DNA from: Microbispora rosea subsp. aerata
GTDB lineage: Bacteria > Actinomycetota > Actinomycetes > Streptosporangiales > Streptosporangiaceae
Direction: 5' to 3'
DNA: 64,000 nucleotides
NCBI RefSeq assembly: GCF_014647835.1
Contig: NZ_BMPY01000032.1
Location: forward strand, 19,891-83,890
Below, piece by piece: positions 58,915-64,000 of the stretch. How positions within the stretch are numbered: the first letter of the stretch is position 1; each line of letters begins with the position of its first letter. The notes beneath the pieces are model-generated. The model was not told the origin of the DNA. It did no database searches and saw only the letters and a program-made list of their open reading frames with translations. Made by a program: the position numbers and the translations under genes.

Positions 58915-60045
58915 TCACACACCGGTGAACATGCGGTTGACGTCGGCCGTGGCGAGCACGCCGTAGATCTCACCGCCCCGCTCGACGAGCAGATACTCCG
59001 GCGCCGGGGCGCCCCGCATGGCGTCCAGCAGGGACTCCCCCTCCAGGTCGGCGCCGAGCACGAGAGACGGCTCCAGGGAGCGCGACAGGGCGCCGACGTT
59101 CACCCACGGCCTGCGATGCTCGGGGGTGGCGTTGACCGCCGCCTCGTTGACGATGCCGACCGGCCGCCCGTCGTGGTCGACCACCACCATGGCCCCGGCC
59201 CCCGCCTCCCGCGCCCGGCGCAGGCCCTCCGACAGCGGCACCTCCGCGGTGACCGGGATCGCCCGGCGGGCCAGCGTACGGGCCCGCAGATGCGGCAGCC
59301 GGGCCCGGACGCGGGCCACCCGCAGCGACTGGGAGGCCCCGAGCCAGATGAACGACGCCAGCACCACCGACCAGAGCATGCTCCCGATCCCGGGCTCCTG
59401 CCCGGCCATCAGGTTCATCAGAAGCGGCACCACGACCACCGCGACCGCGACGCCGCGCCCGACCCACGCGGCGGCCAGCGTGCCCGTGCCCGCGTCACGC
59501 TTGACCTTCCACACCGCCGCCCGCAGCATCCGGCCTCCGTCGAGCGGCAGGCCGGGCAGCAGGTTGAACACGCCGACGATCAGGTTCGACAGCCATAGCT
59601 GCATCACCAGCACCTCGGCCAGGCCGCCCGGCGGCACGATGAACGCCTCCGCCAGCGCCCCGATCCCGGCCAGCCCCAGCGACAGCAGCGGCCCGGCGAA
59701 GGCCACGTTGAACTCCCGGCCCGCCGTCTCCGGCTCGCGCTCGATCTCCGAGACGCCGCCGAGCAGGTAGAGGGTGATGCGGCGCACCGGCAGGCCGTAA
59801 TGCTTGGCCACGACGCAGTGCGCCAGCTCGTGCAGCAGGACCGAGACGTACAGCAGGACGGCGAAGGCCAGCGCGACGGCGTACGCCGCGGCCTCGCTGT
59901 AACCCGGCAGCCTGTCGGCGAACTGCGGCTGGAAGGTGATCGTGATGAACACCGCCACGATGAGCCAGGTGGGCGAGACGTATACCGGAATGCCGAACGG
60001 CCGTCCCATCCGCAGTCCGGTGGACTCCTTGACAGGTGTGCTCAT
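58915..60045 (-). CDS. Site-2 protease family M50B metalloprotease with CBS domains
   Basis: 376 residues from the ATG at 60045 (GGGGAAGG upstream). Six or so membrane helices; HELAH is the zinc and catalytic Glu motif and NLLPGLPLDGGRM supplies the third ligand Asp. The C-terminal 140 residues carry a CBS pair (AIPVTAEVPLSEGLRRAREAGAGAMVVVDHDG; VLATADVNRMF). It matches the Rip3-type enzymes of actinobacteria, which cut membrane substrates inside the bilayer. Divergent from the RecB-type gene. Confidence 0.91.
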   Translation of the reverse strand: MSTPVKESTGLRMGRPFGIPVYVSPTWLIVAVFITITFQPQFADRLPGYSEAAAYAVALAFAVLLYVSVLLHELAHCVVAKHYGLPVRRITLYLLGGVSEIEREPETAGREFNVAFAGPLLSLGLAGIGALAEAFIVPPGGLAEVLVMQLWLSNLIVGVFNLLPGLPLDGGRMLRAAVWKVKRDAGTGTLAAAWVGRGVAVAVVVVPLLMNLMAGQEPGIGSMLWSVVLASFIWLGASQSLRVARVRARLPHLRARTLARRAIPVTAEVPLSEGLRRAREAGAGAMVVVDHDGRPVGIVNEAAVNATPEHRRPWVNVGALSRSLEPSLVLGADLEGESLLDAMRGAPAPEYLLVERGGEIYGVLATADVNRMFTGV

Positions 60046-60128
60046 GTGGCCGCCTTCCCCTCCCACGCCCCTCGATGCTATGTGCCGCGACGTGAGATCA
60101 GCCTAAGAGCTAATCCCGTCCCCTGGGT

Positions 60129-60140
60129 ACGTCCGGACGT
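60129..60140. promoter_or_regulatory. Perfect palindrome in the M50/RecB-type divergent spacer
   Basis: ACGTCCGGACGT is a perfect 12-bp palindrome in the 158-base spacer, 64 bases before the RecB-type start. It shares CGGACGTCC with the TetR-site at 56547-56564. Possible operator; no proof. Confidence 0.35.
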
Positions 60141-60203
60141 CCCGGTTGGGCGAGGAAAGCGGGACGGGAGCGTTCTGTCGGCCCGGTGCCCTACAGTTCG
60201 GGC

Positions 60204-61064
60204 ATGACCCTCGCCGAAGAGCGCGCCGTCATCGGGGCGCTTTCCCCCTCCCGGGCCGGTGACTTCATGACCTGCCCCCTGCTCTACCGGTTCAGGGTGA
60301 TCGACCAGCTCCCGGAGCGGCCCTCGGCCGCCGCGGTCCGGGGCACGCTCGTTCACGCCGTGCTCGAACGGCTCTACGACCTGCCCGCGGAGGCGCGCAC
60401 GGTCGCCGCCGCCCAGGAACTGCTGGAGCCCCAGTGGCAGCGGCTGCTCGCCGAGGAGCCCGACTACGCGGGGCTGTTCGAGACCGACGAGGAGCGGGAC
60501 GCCTGGCTGGCGCAGGCCCGCGGCATGGTCGAGCGTTACTTCACGCTGGAGGACCCCCGGCGGCTGGAGCCCGCCGAGCGTGAGATGTACATCGAGGTCG
60601 TGCTCGACAGCGGGCTGCTGCTGCGCGGCTACATCGACCGCCTCGACGTGGCCCCGACCGGGGAGATGCGGGTCGTCGACTACAAGACGGGCACGGCGCC
60701 GGGCCGCGAATGGGAGGCCAAGGCGCTGTTCCAGATGAAGTTCTACGCGCTGGCGTTGTGGCGGCGCAGCGGCCAGGTGCCCCGGATGCTCCAGCTCATG
60801 TACCTCGGCAACGGCGAGATCATCCGCTACGTCCCCGACGAGGCGGACCTGCGGGCCACCGAGCGCAAGGTCGAGGCGCTGTGGGCGGCCATCGAGCGCG
60901 CCGTACGCACCCGCGAGTGGCGCGCCCGCCGCTCGCGCCTGTGCGACTGGTGCGACCACCAGGCGCTGTGCCCGGAGTTCGGCGGCACCCCGCCGCCCGT
61001 GCTCGACCGCGAGCCCGGCCTGTCCGCCCGCGTGAGCCGAAGGTCCGCCAGCGACGAACTATGA
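60204..61064 (+). CDS. RecB family exonuclease-like protein
   Basis: 286 residues from the ATG at 60204; TACAGT 6 bases before it indicates a leaderless message. PD-(D/E)XK nuclease: LSPSRAGDFMTCPLLYRFR, RGTLVHAVLERLY, then the active-site VVDYKTGTAPG and QMKFYALAL. Cysteines in MTCP and CDWCDHQALCPEF near the C-terminus form the AddB/RecB-type iron-sulfur clasp. Probably a 5'-end DNA processing nuclease. M. tuberculosis Rv2119 is the positional equivalent next to trmI. Confidence 0.91.
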   Translation: MTLAEERAVIGALSPSRAGDFMTCPLLYRFRVIDQLPERPSAAAVRGTLVHAVLERLYDLPAEARTVAAAQELLEPQWQRLLAEEPDYAGLFETDEERDAWLAQARGMVERYFTLEDPRRLEPAEREMYIEVVLDSGLLLRGYIDRLDVAPTGEMRVVDYKTGTAPGREWEAKALFQMKFYALALWRRSGQVPRMLQLMYLGNGEIIRYVPDEADLRATERKVEALWAAIERAVRTREWRARRSRLCDWCDHQALCPEFGGTPPPVLDREPGLSARVSRRSASDEL

Positions 61065-61386
61065 GCTGTGTTCCCCGCTTCGCTCCTCGGGGCCGCTCAC
61101 ACCCGCCTGGTCGTGCCGGAGACGCGCCATGAGCACAGCCCTCGTCGCCGCTTGGTCGCTGCGCTTGCTCTGCCTCGCTCCGCTCGGCTGCTCGGGCAGC
61201 CCTCAGGCCGTCGGTCGTGCCGAAGGCGCGCGATGAACACAGCCCTCGTCGCCGCCCGGCCGCTGCGCTCCCGCGCGGCTCCTCAGTCCAGATGTGGCTG
61301 TGGCCGGCTCGGGTCCTCCGTGGGGAGGAGGTGGATATCCCTCCTGGGCAGGGTGGACGCGGGCGACGAACGCCTAGATTTGGTAC
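61065..61386. other. Leader region upstream of the NarL-type kinase gene
   Basis: 322 bases. Holds a direct repeat (61108-61166 and 61212-61270) and, within it, a 35-codon open frame (61129-61236, MSTALVAAWSLRLLCLAPLG..., with CGGAGA upstream). The stop codon of that frame overlaps a second ATG (61233) as ATGA. TAGATT at 61375-61380 is the -10 of the kinase gene. No stable RNA recognised. Confidence 0.45.
61108..61270 (+). repeat. Direct repeat, two copies of about 59 bp, offset 104
   Basis: The copies start TGGTCGTGCCGGAGACGCG and CGGTCGTGCCGAAGGCGCG and share GCACAGCCCTCGTCGCCGC-type cores (first base differs, A or G context); roughly 85% identical by eye. Each contains an ATG at the same position. 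Confidence 0.65.
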
Positions 61387-62637
61387 GTGCGCACCACCCC
61401 CGGCAGTTGGCGGTCCTGGTTACGGGCCCACCCCCTGGTCTCCGACTCGATCCTCGCGGTGGTGTTGACGGCCGCGTCCCTGTGGTGGATTCTCGCGACC
61501 GGCCCGGCGGAGGCCGGCTGGCTGCCGTCCGCGCCGCCGCGTCCGGCGGACGCGTTGAACCTGGCTCTGGCGGCGGCCTGCACGCTGCCGGTGGCCCTGC
61601 GGCGCAGCCGGCCCCTCGTGCTGGCGGTGGCCGTCTGCGTCCCTGAGACGGCGCTCAACATGCTCCATTACGACCCCGGCCTGAGCGCCGTCGGCAAGCT
61701 GGTCCTGCTGTACTCGGTGGCCGCCTATCGAGGGCTGGCGCTGAGCCTGATCGCCCTTGTCGTCTTCCTCTTCGACTACGTCGCCGGCGCCGCCGCCGGC
61801 ATCCTCGCGCCGTCCTGGACCGACCACGTCATCGTCACCGCCGTGCTGCTGCTGTGCTGGGTGTGCGGCCGGGCGGTGCGGCTGCGCCGCGCCTACCTCG
61901 CCGAGCTGGTCCAGCGGGCCGACCGGCTGGAGCGGGCGCGGGAAGCCGACACCAGGGCCGCCCGGGCCGAGGAGCGCTCCCGCATCGCGCGGGAGCTGCA
62001 CGACGTGGTGGCCCACCACGTCAGCGTGATGACCGTGCAGGCCGCCGCCGCCCGCAAGATGCTCGACGTCAAGCCCGACGTGGCGCGGGACGCGCTCACC
62101 GCCATCGAGGAGATGGGCCGTACGGCGATGGCGGAGATGCGCAGCATCGTCGGCGTGCTGCGCACCGACGGCCCGGCCGAGCGCGGGCCGCAGCCCGGCA
62201 TGGACGACCTGCCCGCGCTCGTGGAGCAGATGCGCGAAGCGGGTCTGCGCACCGAGCTGTCGATCGAGGGCGAGCGGCGCAGCCTGCCGCCGGGGGTCGA
62301 TCTCGCGGCCTACCGGCTCGTCCAGGAGGCGCTGACCAACAGCCTGCGGCACGCCGGGCCCGCCGCCCGCGCCTGGGTCACCGTACGGCACGAGCCGAAC
62401 GAGCTGACCGTCCACGTCGAGGACGACGGGCGCGGCGCGGCGGAGGAGTCGCTGCGGATCGGCGGAAAGGGCCACGGGCTCGTGGGCATCCGCGAGCGTG
62501 TGGCGCTTTATGGTGGAGTCCTGCGGATCGGTCCCCGCATCGGGGGCGGGTTCGAGGTTCACGCCCGCTTTCCGCTGAAACACAGCCCCCTCACCGACAG
62601 CCGCCCGACGAACAGCCCTCTCAAGGACAGAGCATGA
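61387..62637 (+). CDS. NarL-type sensor histidine kinase (HisKA_3)
   Basis: 416 residues from a GTG at 61387; TAGATT 6 bases upstream means a leaderless message. Four to five N-terminal membrane helices (about 18-170), then the HisKA_3 dimerisation site ERSRIARELHDVVAHHVSVMTVQ with the phosphorylated His, and a HATPase domain (VQEALTNSLRHAG, VEDDGRGA, GLVGIRERVALYGG). Adjacent to its response regulator. No sensor domain beyond the membrane part, so it may sense envelope stress or a lipid. Confidence 0.93.
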   Translation: MRTTPGSWRSWLRAHPLVSDSILAVVLTAASLWWILATGPAEAGWLPSAPPRPADALNLALAAACTLPVALRRSRPLVLAVAVCVPETALNMLHYDPGLSAVGKLVLLYSVAAYRGLALSLIALVVFLFDYVAGAAAGILAPSWTDHVIVTAVLLLCWVCGRAVRLRRAYLAELVQRADRLERAREADTRAARAEERSRIARELHDVVAHHVSVMTVQAAAARKMLDVKPDVARDALTAIEEMGRTAMAEMRSIVGVLRTDGPAERGPQPGMDDLPALVEQMREAGLRTELSIEGERRSLPPGVDLAAYRLVQEALTNSLRHAGPAARAWVTVRHEPNELTVHVEDDGRGAAEESLRIGGKGHGLVGIRERVALYGGVLRIGPRIGGGFEVHARFPLKHSPLTDSRPTNSPLKDRA

Positions 62638-62695
62638 CGACAAGGGTGTCACCCTCCGCCCGGCGGTTCCCCGCCCACCTCAAGGCGGGCGCATC

Positions 62696-63379
62696 ATGAC
62701 GATCCGGGTGTTGCTTGCCGACGACCAGCCGCTGCTGCGCACCGGGTTCCGGTTCATCCTGGAGGCGGAGCCGGACGTCACCGTCGTCGGCGAGGCGGGC
62801 GACGGCGCGGTGGCCATGGAGCAGGCCCGGGCCCTGCTGCCCGACGTGGTGCTCATGGACATCCGCATGCCCGGCACCGACGGCATCGAGGCGACCCGGC
62901 GCATCGTGCGGGAGGCCGCGCCCAGCGCCCACGTGCCGAAGGTGCTCGTGCTGACCACGTTCGACCTGGACGAGTACATCGTGGAGGCGCTGCGCGCGGG
63001 CGCGAGCGGGTTCCTGCTGAAGGACGTGCCGCCGGACGAGCTGGTGCAGGCGATCCGCGTGGTGGCGGCGGGCGACGCCATCGTGGCGCCGAGCGTCACC
63101 CGGCGGCTGCTGGACAAGTTCGCCACCCGGCTGCCTCCCGCGCACCAGCAGGCCATCCCCGCGCGGCTCGACCGGCTCACCGAGCGCGAGCTCGAAGTGC
63201 TGCGCCTGATCGCCAAGGGCATGTCGAACGCCGAGATCGCCGCCCAGCTCGTGGTCAGCGAGACGACCGTGAAGACCCACGTCGGCAACGTGCTGACCAA
63301 GCTGGGGCTGCGCGACCGGGTCCAGGCGGTGGTGCTCGCCTACGAGACCGGCCTGATCGTTCCCGGCGCCTTCTCCTGA
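62696..63379 (+). CDS. NarL/LuxR-type response regulator
   Basis: 227 residues; 58 bases after the kinase, with AAGGCGGG upstream. Receiver (1-120): LLADDQPLLRTGF, VVLMDIRMPGTDG with the phosphorylated Asp, LTTFDLDEY, FLLKDVPPDELV. LuxR helix-turn-helix (about 160-225): LTERELEVLRLIAKGMSNAEIAAQLVVSETTVKTHVGNVLTKLGLRDR. Partner of the upstream kinase. Downstream lies a minisatellite and an MFS remnant; many such systems control a neighbouring transporter. Confidence 0.95.
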   Translation: MTIRVLLADDQPLLRTGFRFILEAEPDVTVVGEAGDGAVAMEQARALLPDVVLMDIRMPGTDGIEATRRIVREAAPSAHVPKVLVLTTFDLDEYIVEALRAGASGFLLKDVPPDELVQAIRVVAAGDAIVAPSVTRRLLDKFATRLPPAHQQAIPARLDRLTERELEVLRLIAKGMSNAEIAAQLVVSETTVKTHVGNVLTKLGLRDRVQAVVLAYETGLIVPGAFS

Positions 63380-63429
63380 TCACAGCGCCTGCCGTAACGC
63401 CTTCGCGCTCGTGTCGGGCGTCTCGGCGG

Positions 63430-63640
63430 GGGCAGGCCCCAGTGCGGGACGGGGTGCGAAGCCCGGGCGCGCAGTGCCCAAGCCCGCAGTACCGGGACGT
63501 GCAGCGTCGGGGTGCACAGCTCTGGGCCGCGCGACGCCAGGGCCCGCGCAGTGTGGGGTGCGGAGCGCAATGCCCGGGTCCGTAGTGCCGGGGTGCCGCA
63601 TCGTCGGGGTGCGATGCCGGGGTGTGCGGTGTCGGAGCGC
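63430..63640. repeat. Degenerate 15-bp minisatellite after the response regulator
   Basis: About a dozen units of GTGCCGGGGTGCGCA-type sequence (for example GTGCCCAAGCCCGCA, GTACCGGGACGTGCA, GTGCCGGGGTGCCGC), lengths 14-20. Not a coding gene by composition. Confidence 0.7.
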
Positions 63641-63643
63641 GGC

Positions 63644-63890
63644 TCAGCGCGGGCCGGGGGTGGACGGCCGCCGCAGGCCGGCTGCCGTGATGACCGCCCC
63701 GGCCAGCGGGGCGAGCCCGCCGCCGAGCAGCGCCCAGCGGGTGCCCGCGGCGTTGGAAGAGGACAGGTTCAGCACGTCGCCGAGGACGGCGACACCGAGG
63801 GACGCCCCCACCCGGCGTGCCGAGTCGAGCGGTGAGCAGGAGGGCGGCGAACGTGATCGTGTAGCCGTTGGTGACCCACTGACGTTTTCT
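63644..63890 (-). pseudogene. Internally deleted MFS (DHA2/EmrB-type) transporter remnant
   Basis: Minus strand. The 5' part encodes QWVTNGYTITFAALLLTA, the second-helix signature of drug:proton antiporters. After about 20 codons the frame shifts to one encoding DSARRVGASLGVAVLGDVL ... GGGLAPLAGAVITAAGLRRP and a stop at 63644, typical of the last helices of such proteins. Some 350-400 residues between are gone. The N-terminus before Gln-Trp is also missing, only 10 bases from the transposase-like gene end. A non-functional relic. Confidence 0.72.
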
Positions 63891-63899
63891 CACTGAATT

Positions 63900-64000
63900 T
63901 CACCTGATCCGGCGATGTTCGAAGTGCACGAGCACCAATGCGGCGCGGACGAGATCGCCGATTCGGCTGGGGCTGAGCGTGGTGTGCTGGAGGGCGGTCC
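63900..64000 (-). CDS. C-terminal end of a transposase-like protein (partial, 5' end off window)
   Basis: The last 33 codons on the minus strand end ...TLSPSRIGDLVRAALVLVHFEHRRIR then TGA. This tail (VRAALVLVHFEH) is one I associate with DDE-type transposases; the family cannot be fixed from so little. It lies 10 bases from the truncated MFS remnant, which suggests the element inserted into or deleted that gene. Confidence 0.5.
   Translation of the reverse strand, partial: TALQHTTLSPSRIGDLVRAALVLVHFEHRRIR

Overview
The window is very GC-rich, with G or C at most third codon positions and frequent GTG starts. It carries a complete Pup-proteasome system (mpa, dop, pup, prcB, prcA, pafA, pafB, pafC) next to tatA and tatC. 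This points to an actinomycete. Gene content and order resemble a Streptosporangiaceae-type genome (Microbispora, Sphaerisporangium, Nonomuraea or relatives), but the genus is inferred, not proven. The overall order follows the Mycobacterium tuberculosis block from the M24 peptidase and 5'-3' exonuclease through helY, tatC/tatA, pafC/B/A, prcA/B, pup, dop and mpa to trmI and recB-like exonuclease, with many insertions.

Left end (1-5 kb): a dormancy-like set with a P-type ATPase (cut by the window edge), an Acg-type nitroreductase and two CBS-BON proteins. Sites resembling the DevR/DosR box lie in the promoters. 5.3-6.6 kb: a secreted collagen-like protein in a lower-GC patch. 6.6-9.6 kb: fxsA, a polyprenol-phosphate mannosyltransferase and apolipoprotein N-acyltransferase. 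10-12.3 kb: a HelD/HelR-type helicase that should act on RNA polymerase.

12.6-18.3 kb: an Lrp/AsnC regulator, a 98-residue protein coupled to a truncated DUF6745-like gene, and, convergent to it, a tightly overlapping operon of the uncharacterised STM4015-STM4014-STM4013-STM4012-STM4011 families (LRR protein, ATP-grasp, sulfatase-fold hydrolase, two radical SAM enzymes). The terminal radical SAM gene and the DUF6745 gene are cut at the same point, which looks like a deletion scar.

18.5-36 kb: housekeeping and Pup-proteasome accessory genes (M24 peptidase, PP2C phosphatase, exonuclease, HelY-like helicase, lipid kinase, TatC, TatA, a 47-residue membrane microprotein, PafC, PafB, DUF3866, FKBP lipoprotein, PafA, PrcA, PrcB). 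36-42 kb: a sugar-related trio (PHP hydrolase, Gfo/Idh oxidoreductase, GH38 alpha-mannosidase carrying a 15-bp minisatellite) separates prcB from pup. 42-48 kb: a kinase, a PepSY protein, an OmpR-type two-component system and a small membrane protein separate pup from dop. An acyltransferase separates dop from mpa.

52-64 kb: trmI, a double GNAT protein, a TetR-controlled kinase/aminotransferase pair with a clear operator, an FHA protein, a site-2 protease with CBS domains, a RecB-type nuclease and a NarL-type two-component system. Last come a minisatellite, an internally deleted MFS transporter pseudogene and the 3' end of a transposase-like gene at the right edge.

General features: many genes appear to be leaderless, with a TANNNT -10 box 6-7 bases before the start codon. 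Degenerate 14-18 bp or longer tandem repeats recur in and between genes. No tRNA, rRNA or CRISPR array was seen.
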